A stretch of 64,000 bases of DNA from Polynucleobacter nymphae (GTDB lineage: Bacteria > Pseudomonadota > Gammaproteobacteria > Burkholderiales > Burkholderiaceae): contig NZ_JACVPA010000002.1 in assembly GCF_018882155.1 (NCBI RefSeq), forward strand, positions 1-64,000. The letters run 5' to 3'. The position numbers and the translations under genes are program-made. Positions 42,037 to 52,053 of this stretch are shown here, piece after piece (position 1 is the stretch's first letter; every line of letters begins with the position of its first letter). A model generated the notes under the pieces. The model did not search any database and was not told where the DNA came from. It worked only from the letters and a program-made list of their open reading frames with translations.

Positions 42037-43952
42037 TTCCTGAATTTGGGCATTACGCACTCATTCTGGCACTTTGTGTTGCCCTCATTCAGGGGGTACT
42101 TCCATTAGTGGGTGCACATCAAGGCCGTCGAGAGTGGTTGATGTTGGCAAGACCTGCCACTCAAACTGTTTTCTTATTACTTGCCACTACTTTTGTAATC
42201 TTGGCTTGGAGTTTTTATAGCAATGACTTTTCTGTGCTTTATGTCGCTGAGCATTCTAATTCTCAGATGCCTGTTGTCTATCGTTTAGGCGCCGTATGGG
42301 GTGGGCATGAGGGCTCATTGCTTTTGTGGGTGTTCTTATTAAGTACCTGGACCATTTTGGTTTCCCAACTCTCTAAAGCTTTAGATGAGTTTATGGTCGC
42401 TAGAGTCATTGGTGTTTTAGGTTTAGTAATGAGTGGGCTCCTACTTTTTATTCTGACAACTTCAAATCCATTTATGCGCTTGCTGCCAGCCGCGCAAGAT
42501 GGCCGGTCTTTAAATCCACTGTTACAAGATCCTGGCTTAGTCTTCCATCCGCCGATGTTGTACATGGGCTATGTTGGCTTCTCAGTAGCCTTTGCTTTTG
42601 CGATTGCATCTTTATTATCAGGAAGATTGGACGCTGCATGGGCTCGCTGGTCACGTCCTTGGACCACAGCTGCCTGGGTATTTTTAACACTCGGAATTGC
42701 GCTAGGTTCTTGGTGGGCTTACTACGAACTGGGTTGGGGTGGTTGGTGGTTCTGGGATCCTGTTGAGAATGCATCTTTCATACCTTGGTTGGTCGGTACA
42801 GCGCTCTTACATTCATTAGCGGTTACAGAAAAGCGTGGTGGCTTTAAGAGCTGGACTGTTTTGTTAGCAATTACTGCTTTTTCTTTATCCCTCTTGGGAA
42901 CCTTCTTAGTACGCTCCGGCGTGCTGACATCAGTCCATGCCTTTGCTACTGATCCAAGGCGCGGTATTTTTATTTTGATCTTTTTGGTTCTCGTGGTTGG
43001 ATCTTCGCTAATTCTTTATGCATGGCGTGCGTCTAAGAGTTCTCTTGGCGGTAAATTTAGCTTGAGCTCAAGAGAAACTTTTATTCTTTTGGGTAACGTC
43101 TTCTTGGTTGTTTCTGCTGGCTCAGTATTGCTCGGGACTTTGTACCCCTTATTAATTGATGCTCTTCATTTAGGAAAAATCTCCGTCGGGCCCCCTTATT
43201 TTAATAGTGTATTTGTACCCATCATGGCGCCTTTATTGGTGCTAATGGGAATTGGCCCTTGGGCTAATTGGAAAAGCTCTCATCTTCTGGCGGTGATCAA
43301 GCGCTTATGGCTTGCAGGCCTCGCTGCAGTAGTTGCTGGTATCAGTATTCCTTTGATGATGGGTGAGTTCACCTGGTTAGCAGGCCTTGGCTTCTTGCTG
43401 GCTTTTTGGGTCATTGCTTCTGGTTGCTTGCAGATTATTCGTCAAGCTAAAGTAGGTAAGCCAACCCGCTCATTTATAGGGATGCAAGTAGCTCATTTGG
43501 GTATTGCTGTGTTTGTGATTGGCGTCACGATGGTTGGCGCTTATCAAGAAGAAAAAGATGTGCGCATGGCTGCTGGTGAGACTGTTTCAGTGGGCGGATA
43601 CCAAATTCAGCTACAAGATGTCAATGTAGTGCCAGGACCAAACTACCAGGCGATGCGCGGGACTTTCTTGTTAAGCAAGAATGGTAATCCTGAGGCAACG
43701 CTATATCCAGAGAAGCGTAATTATTTTTCATCAAGCATGCCAATGACTGAGGCTGCTATTGATGTGGGCCTAACACGAGATATCTATGTTTCTCTTGGGG
43801 AAGTGCTACCTGATAGATCATGGGCAGTGCGCGTGTACTACAAGCCCTTTGTGGATTGGATCTGGGGCGGCTGCTTATTGATGGCTCTGGGTGGAATATT
43901 GTCGATTTCTGATAAACGCTATCGCATCAAATTGAAAAGACAAGCCCAATGA
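42033..43952 (+). CDS. ccmF: Cytochrome c haem lyase subunit CcmF
   Basis: 639 residues with about 14 membrane segments. The WWD domain ([16 protein letters not shown]) and flanking histidines ([25 protein letters not shown]) are as in CcmF, which binds a b-haem and attaches haem to apocytochromes with CcmH/I. The C-terminal periplasmic part is complete. Confidence 0.95.
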   Translation: MIPEFGHYALILALCVALIQGVLPLVGAHQGRREWLMLARPATQTVFLLLATTFVILAWSFYSNDFSVLYVAEHSNSQMPVVYRLGAVWGGHEGSLLLWVFLLSTWTILVSQLSKALDEFMVARVIGVLGLVMSGLLLFILTTSNPFMRLLPAAQDGRSLNPLLQDPGLVFHPPMLYMGYVGFSVAFAFAIASLLSGRLDAAWARWSRPWTTAAWVFLTLGIALGSWWAYYELGWGGWWFWDPVENASFIPWLVGTALLHSLAVTEKRGGFKSWTVLLAITAFSLSLLGTFLVRSGVLTSVHAFATDPRRGIFILIFLVLVVGSSLILYAWRASKSSLGGKFSLSSRETFILLGNVFLVVSAGSVLLGTLYPLLIDALHLGKISVGPPYFNSVFVPIMAPLLVLMGIGPWANWKSSHLLAVIKRLWLAGLAAVVAGISIPLMMGEFTWLAGLGFLLAFWVIASGCLQIIRQAKVGKPTRSFIGMQVAHLGIAVFVIGVTMVGAYQEEKDVRMAAGETVSVGGYQIQLQDVNVVPGPNYQAMRGTFLLSKNGNPEATLYPEKRNYFSSSMPMTEAAIDVGLTRDIYVSLGEVLPDRSWAVRVYYKPFVDWIWGGCLLMALGGILSISDKRYRIKLKRQAQ

Positions 43953-44479
43953 AGCTAAAGTTTTTAATTCCCTTGGTGCTATTTGTCATCTTGGTTGTCT
44001 TCCTAGCGATGGGTTTAAATCGCGATCCACAAGAAATTCCCTCGCCATTAATTAATAAGCCAGCACCCGCATTTGAAATTCCACAGTTATCAGAGACCAA
44101 CCAGACTTTTTCACCTGCAAGCATGAAGGGGCAGGTTTGGATATTGAATGTCTGGGCATCTTGGTGTGTCGCTTGCCGTGAAGAGCACCCAGTGCTTGTG
44201 GAGCTTGCTAAGTCAAAGGTAGCGCCTGTGATTGGTTTGGACTACAAGGATAAGCGTGAAGATGCCCTTGCTATGTTAGCGAAGCAGGGCAATCCTTATT
44301 TGCTATCGGCTTTTGATGTGAATGGGCGTGTTGGAATTGATTATGGGGTCTATGGTGTACCCGAAACCTATGTGATTGATAAAGCAGGCATGATTCGCTT
44401 TAAACATATTGGCCCCATTACGATGAACATACTGAATCAAAAGATCTATCCATTGATTAGCGAGCTTCAGAAATCATGA
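43949..44479 (+). CDS. ccmG: Periplasmic thioredoxin CcmG/DsbE
   Basis: 176 residues with an N-terminal anchor (residues 3-22). Thioredoxin active site WASWCVACREEHP (Cys-Val-Ala-Cys) and YGVYGVPETYVID with the cis-proline. It keeps apocytochrome cysteines reduced before haem ligation. Overlaps ccmF and ccmH by four bases each. Confidence 0.95.
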   Translation: MKLKFLIPLVLFVILVVFLAMGLNRDPQEIPSPLINKPAPAFEIPQLSETNQTFSPASMKGQVWILNVWASWCVACREEHPVLVELAKSKVAPVIGLDYKDKREDALAMLAKQGNPYLLSAFDVNGRVGIDYGVYGVPETYVIDKAGMIRFKHIGPITMNILNQKIYPLISELQKS

Positions 44480-44949
44480 AGTCAATTCTTTTGATTGCTC
44501 TCTGTGTATTTAGCTTTAGCTCATCGTTTGCCAAAGATGCGGCGCCGTTGGCCGATGATCCTGTGATCGAACAGCGCCTAATTATTATCTCTGAAGAAAT
44601 GCGTTGTTTAGTTTGTCAGAATGAATCGTTGGCTGGATCACGTTCTGATTTAGCTAATGACCTGCGCCGAGAAATTCGCACTCTCATTAAAGAGGGTAAG
44701 AGCGATGATCAAATTAGAAGCTTCATGGTGGAGCGCTATGGAGATTTTGTGCTCTATCGTCCACCCGTCAAACCAATTACTTGGTTGCTTTGGATTGGTC
44801 CCTTCATCATTCTTTTAATTGGCATAGCGGGTCTGTTGACTTATTTGCGCCGCAGAAATAATGCTGTAACTAATATTGCATTGTCAGATGATGACAATAA
44901 AAGGATTGATGCTTTGCTCAATAATAAGAATGGTACGGAGGCTCTATGA
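44476..44949 (+). CDS. ccmH: Cytochrome c maturation protein CcmH
   Basis: 157 residues. Signal peptide, then MRCLVCQNESLAGSRSDLA (the LRCxxC redox motif), RYGDFVLYRPP, and a C-terminal membrane helix (about 105-125). This is the short CcmH (CcmL-type), with the TPR part encoded separately as ccmI. Confidence 0.94.
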   Translation: MKSILLIALCVFSFSSSFAKDAAPLADDPVIEQRLIIISEEMRCLVCQNESLAGSRSDLANDLRREIRTLIKEGKSDDQIRSFMVERYGDFVLYRPPVKPITWLLWIGPFIILLIGIAGLLTYLRRRNNAVTNIALSDDDNKRIDALLNNKNGTEAL

Positions 44950-46130
44950 CTAGTTTTCTAATTCCCGCCTTCTTATTGCTATCTCTGGTTCTCGTTCTAC
45001 TCTTACGTCCATTTATTTTTCCACCAAAAGTAGAGGCAACTTCTCGTCGCCAAATGAATGCCGCTATTTATCGTGAAGAGCTCGAAAAATTAGAGGCGGA
45101 GCGGACAGCAGGCTCTATGAATAGTGCTGATTATGAAATTGCTCATGCTGAAATGCGTCAACGCCTATTCCAGGATACCAATGAAGAGGATGACCGCTCT
45201 GTCATGGGTTCAAGCAAGATTACTGTGATTGGGCTGTGTATATTTATTACAGTACTTTCAGCAGGATTCTATTTTGCATTGGGTGATGCCACTCGCATTG
45301 CTGAAAAGAATGCTCAGCAACCTATGACACAAGAAGGTGTCGAAAAAATGGTTGCTGAGTTTGCAGCAAAGATGGAAAAGGACCCGACTAATTTGCAGGG
45401 TTGGGTCATGTTAGCTCGTTCCTATCGCATCTTAGGGCGCAATGAAGAAGCTGCAAAAGCATATGAGCGCGCTGGAAATTTTATTGACTCTGACCCACAG
45501 CTCTTGGCTGACTATGCAGACGTATTGGCTTCTAATGCCAATGGAAGTTTTACTGGTAAACCACTGCTGCTCATTAATCAAGCCTTAAAGTTAGACCCTA
45601 ATAATTTGATGGCTTTGTGGCTTTCTGGTACGGCTTCTTATGCAGCGAGTAATTACAAGGCTGCAGTCCAGACTTGGGAAAAGCTTGCACAACAATTACC
45701 GCCAGGAACTGAAGACGCACGTTCAATAGAGGCATCTATTGCTGATGCGCGTGCTAAAGGTGGCCTTTCAGCCAAAGCTAACATAAGCACGAAAGGTATC
45801 ACTGGCAAGATTGAGATATCACCCGATTTAAAGTCGAAAGTGAAATCTGGCGATATTGTGATGGTGATTGCGCGCAAACCAGGTGAACGCATGCCAGTAG
45901 CAGTGCTAAAGACATCTGTCTCAGAGTTTCCGATGGATTTCTCTTTAACGGATGCTTTGGCAATGAACCCAAGTGCACCACTCTCCCAATTATCCGAAGC
46001 CTCAATCGAGGTCAGAATTTCTAAAACAGGAATGGCAAAGCCAGAAGTGGGAGATTTAATTTCAGCTGTGCAAACAGTCAAGGTCGGAGTCGGCAATATT
46101 CGGCTAGTGATTGACCAAGTGCGTCAATAA
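44946..46130 (+). CDS. ccmI: TPR-containing cytochrome c maturation protein CcmI
   Basis: 394 residues. Two membrane segments (about 3-20 and 94-114) bracket a cytoplasmic coiled region (YREELEKLEAERTAG, typical of CcmI). TPR repeats follow (WVMLARSYRILGRNEEAAKAYERA, LLADYADVLASNANG). The C-terminal domain has KISPDLKSKVK-type and IVMVIARKPGERMPVAV segments. It delivers apocytochrome to CcmF. Last gene of the operon. Confidence 0.93.
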   Translation: MTSFLIPAFLLLSLVLVLLLRPFIFPPKVEATSRRQMNAAIYREELEKLEAERTAGSMNSADYEIAHAEMRQRLFQDTNEEDDRSVMGSSKITVIGLCIFITVLSAGFYFALGDATRIAEKNAQQPMTQEGVEKMVAEFAAKMEKDPTNLQGWVMLARSYRILGRNEEAAKAYERAGNFIDSDPQLLADYADVLASNANGSFTGKPLLLINQALKLDPNNLMALWLSGTASYAASNYKAAVQTWEKLAQQLPPGTEDARSIEASIADARAKGGLSAKANISTKGITGKIEISPDLKSKVKSGDIVMVIARKPGERMPVAVLKTSVSEFPMDFSLTDALAMNPSAPLSQLSEASIEVRISKTGMAKPEVGDLISAVQTVKVGVGNIRLVIDQVRQ

Positions 46131-46262
46131 GCACTCTTTAGCCTACTGGGAGGCCAATCATTTGCCTATTTTGGTGTGCGGGGCATAATGCAAAAAACAA
46201 GTGAGATTTCAATGAACTACCTCAAAAGGCAGCTGTAGCTTAAAACTATTATTGAGAAAAAT

Positions 46263-47234
46263 ATGATGAATAAAAGTACTTACAAATATATTCTGGGCTT
46301 CATTTTCAGCTTAATAGCCTTTCAACTCATGGCTCAGCCATACCCTAATAAGTCTATTAACTTAGTCGTCCCACAAGCCGCGGGCGGAACAAATGATATT
46401 GTTGGGCGTTTAATTGCTCCAGCTTTTGGGGAGGCAATTGGCAGCTCTGTCGTTGTTGAAAATCGACCTGGTGCAGGCGGTAATATTGGCACGCAGAGTG
46501 TGGCGCGTTCTGCTAAAGATGGCTATACCTTACTGTTGACCATAAATAGTGCACAAGCCATTAATCCCTCTCTCTATAAGAATCCAGGATTTGATCCAGT
46601 AAATGATTTTGTACCGCTGTATTACATTGGTGCCACACCATATTTATTAGTTTCCCCGCCAGGATCTCCATATAAAACACTAGCTGACGTTGTTGCTGCA
46701 GCAAAAAAGAAACCCGGCGAGCTTTCCTATGCTTCTGCTGGTAATGGCACTGTTAGTCACTTACTTGGAGCGATGTTAAATGCTAGCGCTGGTATTGAGA
46801 TGCAGCATATTCCTTACAAAGGTGTTGCGCCTGCAATTAATGATGTCTTAGGTGGTCAGGTTCCATTGGCTTTTGCAAGTCTACCCTCAGCAATCAATTA
46901 CATCAAAACAGGTAAGCTACAGGCGATTGCGATTAGCTCCGCTAAGCGTTCTAGTGCAGCCCCAGAAATCCCAACAATTGCAGAAACCTATCCTGATTGT
47001 GTGGGTGAGGTTTGGGTTGCAATCTTTGCTCCTATTGGTGTGAGTGCTGATGTGATTAAGAAAAATCAAGTTGCCATGGATAAGGTTATGGCAAGGGCTG
47101 ATGTCCGTGAGAAATTGATTGCGCAGGGCTTAGATCTCAATCCAGTTCCGCCTACAAAGCTAGGTGCCTTACTGAAGGAAGAGTTGCTTAAATGGGCAAA
47201 AATTGTGAAAGCATCTGGTGCACAGCTCGATTAA
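46263..47234 (+). CDS. Bug-family (TctC-like) periplasmic receptor
   Basis: 323 residues; ATG 46263 or 46266. Signal peptide ends near LMAQ. Bug motifs: SINLVVPQAAGGTNDIVGR, VENRPGAGGNIGTQSVAR, IPYKGVAPAINDVLGGQVP. It lies 34 bases before the 2OG-Fe dioxygenase gene and may supply the AtuA-type pathway nearby (inference). Confidence 0.92.
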   Translation: MMNKSTYKYILGFIFSLIAFQLMAQPYPNKSINLVVPQAAGGTNDIVGRLIAPAFGEAIGSSVVVENRPGAGGNIGTQSVARSAKDGYTLLLTINSAQAINPSLYKNPGFDPVNDFVPLYYIGATPYLLVSPPGSPYKTLADVVAAAKKKPGELSYASAGNGTVSHLLGAMLNASAGIEMQHIPYKGVAPAINDVLGGQVPLAFASLPSAINYIKTGKLQAIAISSAKRSSAAPEIPTIAETYPDCVGEVWVAIFAPIGVSADVIKKNQVAMDKVMARADVREKLIAQGLDLNPVPPTKLGALLKEELLKWAKIVKASGAQLD

Positions 47235-47267
47235 CACTGCCCTACCGATTGCCCATAAAATCAGCTT

Positions 47268-48023
47268 ATGACTAATGCAGTATTAACACCACTACTGACG
47301 CCAGCTAAAGGGCTAGCAGAGACTTTGCGTTCTCAGGGGTATGTTGTGGCATCGGCTGAGACTGTTGCGCAATTATGTAAGGTAAGCTTGGTCAATTTGC
47401 AGAACTTAACTCAGTTCTGGAAAGGCTTACCGCGTGATCCATATTTGAAGGATGGTGGGCGTTACCGTTTTCGTCGTCATGCTAGTTATGAGATTAAAGG
47501 CGACCATCTGAATTTAGTACCCCATCGCGCTCACTGGCAGTCAGTTGATTACAACGCTCTGCATGGTGGAATCGAGCGTTGGTTTGAGCCTATTCAAGCT
47601 ACTTTATTAAATGATCCAGCCTGGCAATCTGTATTGATAGGCCTCTCTCAAATCTTGAGTGGTTTAAAACCAGTGACTACTTGGTTTGTTGAGGCACACC
47701 AATTCCGGATTGATACTACTGACGGTATTGGTCGACCAACACCAGAGGGCGCACACCGTGATGGCGTGGATTTTGTAGCAGTATTTTTATTAGACCGCGT
47801 GGGTATTAAGGGTGGAGAAACCAGAATATTTGATGCAACTGGTTCGGCTGGATTGCGCTTTACCTTAGCTCAACCTTGGTCTCTATTGCTCATGAATGAT
47901 GAGCGGATGATTCATGAATCCACCCCAATTCAGCCTCTTGGCAATTACGGCTACCGCGATACCTTGGTTTTGACCTATAGATCCAATGGCTTTCAAGATT
48001 CTCCACATCGTGGTCAACAATAA
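47268..48023 (+). CDS. 2OG-Fe(II) dioxygenase family protein
   Basis: 251 residues resembling BsmA/isoleucine dioxygenase-type enzymes (PF10014). The iron site is His-x-Asp in EGAHRDGVDFV and a later His in RMIHESTPI; the 2-oxoglutarate Arg is in YRDTLVLTYR. Relatives hydroxylate free amino acids such as isoleucine. Upstream Bug receptor and downstream AtuA pair suggest a shared catabolic unit. Confidence 0.85.
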   Translation: MTNAVLTPLLTPAKGLAETLRSQGYVVASAETVAQLCKVSLVNLQNLTQFWKGLPRDPYLKDGGRYRFRRHASYEIKGDHLNLVPHRAHWQSVDYNALHGGIERWFEPIQATLLNDPAWQSVLIGLSQILSGLKPVTTWFVEAHQFRIDTTDGIGRPTPEGAHRDGVDFVAVFLLDRVGIKGGETRIFDATGSAGLRFTLAQPWSLLLMNDERMIHESTPIQPLGNYGYRDTLVLTYRSNGFQDSPHRGQQ

Positions 48024-48038
48024 AGATCCATCTTCATT

Positions 48039-49409
48039 GTGAATGACATCTACCGTGTAGCATGCGCCGCTGGGTTTTCAGGTGATCGCACAGATGTTGC
48101 CAGGCCACTAGTAGATGAGCTATTGAGATGCGGTGGACCAGCCTGTTTAATTTTTGAGAGTTTAGCTGAGAGAACTTTGGCGCTTGCACAACTAGAGCGC
48201 CATCAGAATCCAGACTTAGGTTATGAACCTCTGCTTTTAGAAATGCTTGAACCTATTTTGGTAGATTGCATTAAGGGTGGAATCCCTATTGTCGGAAATT
48301 TTGGTGCCGCTAATCCTGAGGGTGCTGCACGCTTCATTGCCAAACTTGCTCAAGAAAAAGGTTTGCAGAATATTAAGATTGCTATAGTTAAGGGAGATGA
48401 TGTATCTGCACCAAATTTTCGTTCCCAGCTAGAGTCTTTTCTCTCTCCATCAGATCGAGAATCATTGACACAAAGTGCCTTGGTTAGTGCAAATGTGTAT
48501 TTAGGGGGTCAGGAGATTGCGCAGGCATTAAATGCTGGAGCGCAAGTCGTTGTTACGGGACGTGTTGCGGACCCAGCTCTGACAGTAGGTCCTCTGATGG
48601 CGCATTTCAAAAAAGAATGGAGCGATTGGAATTTTCTGGGGGCTGCCACCATTGCTGGACATCTTTTGGAGTGTGGGGCTCAGATAACCGGTGGTTACTT
48701 TGCTGATCCTGGAGTAAAAGATGTCCCTAACTTAGCTCAAGTCGGATTCCCAATTGTGGAATTTAATGCTCAAGGAAAAATCTGTATTACAAAGCCATCT
48801 AATACTGGTGGACTAGTGAATCGTATGACGGTGACCGAGCAACTTTTATATGAAATTCATGATCCAGCACAATACCTTACTCCAGACGTAGTTGCTGACA
48901 TCTCTCGAGTTGAGCTACATGATGCGGGAGGTAATAGGGTTGAATTAACGGGTGTGATAGGTCATCAGAAGCCAGATACTTTGAAGGCTAATATTTGTAT
49001 TGATGGCGGCTGGTTGTCTGAGGCTGAAATTTCTTATGCTGGGTTTCACGCGTATGAGAGAGCACAACTCGCTGCACAAATTATCCGTGAGCGCTTAAGT
49101 GATTTAGTTCTTCGCATTGATTACATTGGCTCTTCAAGTATATTTTCTAGTGATGCTGGAGAGGGTCCGCAATTTAAGTCATCAATAGGCTTTGAGGATA
49201 TTCGCTTGAGAATATCAACTGCTAATCAGGATAAGCATCAAGCCATGAGGGTATGTCGTGAAGTGACAGCACTGTATACCTGTGGCCCTGCAGGAGGAGG
49301 TGGAGTTCGAACTAGCTTGAAGCCTCGCTTGACTACCTTAGTCTGCTTGATTCCCCGAGATTTAATACAGACTTCCTATGAATTTTTTGATACCAAGGAA
49401 TTGGTGTGA
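48039..49409 (+). CDS. AtuA/DUF1446 family acyl-CoA-linked catabolic protein
   Basis: 456 residues, GTG start. AtuA-family (acyclic terpene utilisation) N-terminal domain: CAAGFSGDRTDVARPLVDELL, IVGNFGAANPEGAARFI, VVVTGRVADPALTVGPLM, CGPAGGGGVRTSLKPRL. In Pseudomonas citronellolis AtuA the C-terminal domain is fused; here it is the next gene. The family is needed for geranyl/isovaleryl-type branched acid use, but its chemistry is poorly known. Confidence 0.85.
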   Translation: MNDIYRVACAAGFSGDRTDVARPLVDELLRCGGPACLIFESLAERTLALAQLERHQNPDLGYEPLLLEMLEPILVDCIKGGIPIVGNFGAANPEGAARFIAKLAQEKGLQNIKIAIVKGDDVSAPNFRSQLESFLSPSDRESLTQSALVSANVYLGGQEIAQALNAGAQVVVTGRVADPALTVGPLMAHFKKEWSDWNFLGAATIAGHLLECGAQITGGYFADPGVKDVPNLAQVGFPIVEFNAQGKICITKPSNTGGLVNRMTVTEQLLYEIHDPAQYLTPDVVADISRVELHDAGGNRVELTGVIGHQKPDTLKANICIDGGWLSEAEISYAGFHAYERAQLAAQIIRERLSDLVLRIDYIGSSSIFSSDAGEGPQFKSSIGFEDIRLRISTANQDKHQAMRVCREVTALYTCGPAGGGGVRTSLKPRLTTLVCLIPRDLIQTSYEFFDTKELV

Positions 49410-49729
49410 TGGCTAAAAAAATTCCCCTATATCAACTTGCTCACGCCAGAACTGGTGATAAAGGTAATCGCTCTAATATTAGTGTGATTGCATATCGGGT
49501 AGAAGACTTTCCTATTCTTTTAAGAGAGTTGACTGTAGAAAGGGTGAAAGACCATTTTAGTTTTCGAAAGCCTAGCGCCGTAAAGCGTTATGAGCTAGAA
49601 AATCTAAAGGCCCTCAATTTTGTGATTGATGATGTTTTAGATGGCGGAGTCAATCTCTCTTTAAATCTAGATTCCCATGGCAAGAGCCTTTCATATTGGC
49701 TCTTGGCAATGGAAATTGATGTAGGCTAA
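49409..49729 (+). CDS. AtuA C-terminal-domain protein (separate subunit)
   Basis: About 106 residues from ATG 49409, overlapping the AtuA stop (TGATG); a GTG at 49406 is also possible. LAHARTGDKGNRSNISVIAY is the start of the AtuA C-terminal domain, and KRYELENLKALNFVIDDVLDGG fits the remainder. It probably forms a complex with the preceding protein. Confidence 0.82.
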   Translation: MAKKIPLYQLAHARTGDKGNRSNISVIAYRVEDFPILLRELTVERVKDHFSFRKPSAVKRYELENLKALNFVIDDVLDGGVNLSLNLDSHGKSLSYWLLAMEIDVG

Positions 49730-49742
49730 AGTAAATCAATCA

Positions 49743-50726
49743 TTACTCTGGTTGCATTCCTGCTTCTTTGATGGCTTTAGCCCATTTGACTGTTTCTAGC
49801 TTGATTTTTTGACCAAGAGCCTCTGGGGTGCCAGGCTGAGATTCAAAACCCATAGCCGAAAATTTCTCAACCAAGTCTTTGGATTTGGCGGCGTCATTAA
49901 TTGCTTTATTTAGCTTCATCACAGCATCTGTTGGCATGCCTGCAGGACCAAACGCTGCGAAGAAGGCGATTAATTCATAACCCTTAATACCAAGGGCCTC
50001 ATTTACCGTTGGTAATTCAGGAATGGCTGGTGAGCGCTTTAGTGAAGTGACTGCTAAACCACGAATTTTTCCTGCTTGCACTTGTGGCAATGTGACTGCA
50101 AAGTCCGCAGTGAACATATTGACTTGACCACCGATCAGATCAGTCATAGCGTTAGGGCCGCTCTTATAAGAAACACCAGTCATTTTGATATCGGCTGCGC
50201 TAGCTATCATTTCTGAGGAAACGCGTTGAGAGGTGCTTGCATAAGCAAAGGTCATTTTTCCTGGATCCGCTTTTGCGAGCGAGACAAATCCATTCAGAGA
50301 TTTAGCGGGGACATCATTATTGATAGCAACGATCAGAGGCACCGAACCAAAGTAGCCGATTGGTGTGAATGCGGTATCTTGGTTATAAGGAAGATTTTTC
50401 ACCAAACTTTTGAGGGCCGCATTAGTACTGTTTGTCCCAAATAAAAGGGTGTAACCGTCTGCGGGAGATTTTGCGACGACTTCAGCGCCAATCATTCCGT
50501 TTGCTCCTGGGCGGTTCTCAATGACAACAGGTTGACCTAAGGATTCAGCCATTTTTGCAGCAAAAGCGCGTCCGATTTGATCGGTTGCACTGCCTGCTGC
50601 AAATGGCACTATGGCTCTAATTGGTTTGGAGGGGTAGTTATCAGCCATGACTAGGCCATAGGAAAAGGTGAGCAATAGTCCGGTGCATACTCGGATTAAA
50701 TGACCTGCAAGGCGTTTATTTTTCAT
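49743..50726 (-). CDS. Bug-family (TctC-like) periplasmic receptor
   Basis: 327 residues, GGAG five bases upstream of ATG 50726. Signal peptide ends near VMAD. Bug motifs: IRAIVPFAAGSATDQIGR, IENRPGANGMIGAEVVAKSP, VSYKSGPNAMTDLIGGQVN. SGP replaces the usual KG(S/T)GP core, a small ligand-loop variation. Convergent with the AtuA pair, so it has its own promoter. Confidence 0.92.
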   Translation of the reverse strand: MKNKRLAGHLIRVCTGLLLTFSYGLVMADNYPSKPIRAIVPFAAGSATDQIGRAFAAKMAESLGQPVVIENRPGANGMIGAEVVAKSPADGYTLLFGTNSTNAALKSLVKNLPYNQDTAFTPIGYFGSVPLIVAINNDVPAKSLNGFVSLAKADPGKMTFAYASTSQRVSSEMIASAADIKMTGVSYKSGPNAMTDLIGGQVNMFTADFAVTLPQVQAGKIRGLAVTSLKRSPAIPELPTVNEALGIKGYELIAFFAAFGPAGMPTDAVMKLNKAINDAAKSKDLVEKFSAMGFESQPGTPEALGQKIKLETVKWAKAIKEAGMQPE

Positions 50727-50810
50727 GCTATCTCCATCTTGTTTCTATTAGTGTAGCGGGTCTTTGACCTGGGGGCGAGTAGAATGAATCCACGTTTTTA
50801 CTGATAATTT

Positions 50811-52043
50811 ATGCGCTTTAGACCATCTGGTTATACCCCTCTTATGCTTATGGCACAAACCTGTGCCTTATTGGGCTTTGCTTGCTACGCTGTGGTGCTA
50901 ACTACCTTGCAAGATGAGTGGCATTTGACTAATTTGCAGTCTGGACTAATTGCTAGTGCATTTTTCTTTGGGTATATGTTGGTCGTCCCTTTGGCTACTG
51001 CACTGACTGATCGAGTGGATGCACGTAAGGTCTACTTGATCGGTGGCCTGTCTGCTACATCAGGCCTCTTGGGCATGGGGTTATTAGCATATAACTTTTG
51101 GACCGCTCTATTTTTTATGGCGATTAATGGTGCTGGTCTTGCTGGTACTTATATGCCTGGCCTCAAAATTTTGTCTGATCGGATTCAGTCTGGTGAGATT
51201 ACCCGTCACATCGCGTTTTATACCGCTTTCTTTGGGATTGGCACAGGATTTTCATATTTATGTTCAGGCTGGATCTTAAGTGCATTTGGTTGGCATTATG
51301 TCTTTGGCATTATTGCGCTTGGACCGTTGACAGCATTTTTAATTGTTTTAGTTCTAATACCTCCTTTGCAGAATGAGAAGTGGAAGGGGCCAATAGAAAT
51401 TCGTTTGCATGACATATTTCCTTTGGGCAAATGGAAATTAGTATTAGAGGATAAAAAAGCAGCAGGATTTATTTTTGGCTACACCGCACACTCACTAGAA
51501 TTATTCGCCTCAAGAAGCTGGCTCGTAGCCTTCTTTGCATTTTGTACCATCATGTCTGGGGAATCCTTTTTCTTGGCAGCCACCGCATTGGCTGGGATTG
51601 TCAATTTCTTTGGCGTACCTGCATCTATCCTAGGTAATGAGATTGCTCTACGAGTGGGGCGCCAAAAGTGGGTCTGTATCGTGATGTTGACTAGTGCGGT
51701 CTTGGGCGTTGCGCTAGCTTGTTCTACAGGCCAATCATGGTGGTTAATTGTGATTCTGGCAATTGGACATGCTATTTCTATCATGGCTGACTCTGCGACA
51801 TTAACCGCAGGTCTTGTGGTTAGCGCACAAGAAAATATTAAAGGCGCAGCCATGGGCTTACATTCTTTAATGGGGTTTGGTGGTGGCCTGCTGGGCCCTG
51901 CAATCTTTGGTTTTGTATTAGATATTTCAGGATCTCGTTCCTCACAAATTGCTTGGGTATGGGCTTATGGCGCTGTAGTGATATGGGGGGTTCTATTTGT
52001 CTTGTATGAGCGTCGTAATGGTTGGGTGGGTAAAGGTAAGTGA
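50811..52043 (+). CDS. MFS transporter
   Basis: 410 residues with about 12 membrane segments. GLIASAFFFGYMLVVPLATALTDR holds the MFS loop 2-3 motif (TDRVDARKV). It resembles CynX/NimT-like or AraJ-like carriers for organic ions. Divergent from the Bug receptor gene, which suggests a related substrate, but none can be named. Confidence 0.82.
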   Translation: MRFRPSGYTPLMLMAQTCALLGFACYAVVLTTLQDEWHLTNLQSGLIASAFFFGYMLVVPLATALTDRVDARKVYLIGGLSATSGLLGMGLLAYNFWTALFFMAINGAGLAGTYMPGLKILSDRIQSGEITRHIAFYTAFFGIGTGFSYLCSGWILSAFGWHYVFGIIALGPLTAFLIVLVLIPPLQNEKWKGPIEIRLHDIFPLGKWKLVLEDKKAAGFIFGYTAHSLELFASRSWLVAFFAFCTIMSGESFFLAATALAGIVNFFGVPASILGNEIALRVGRQKWVCIVMLTSAVLGVALACSTGQSWWLIVILAIGHAISIMADSATLTAGLVVSAQENIKGAAMGLHSLMGFGGGLLGPAIFGFVLDISGSRSSQIAWVWAYGAVVIWGVLFVLYERRNGWVGKGK

Positions 52044-52053
52044 TAAAAGCGAT

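Noticed and set aside
45653..46096. 147-codon antisense frame within ccmI
   Set aside because: Low-complexity antisense translation of a well-supported gene.
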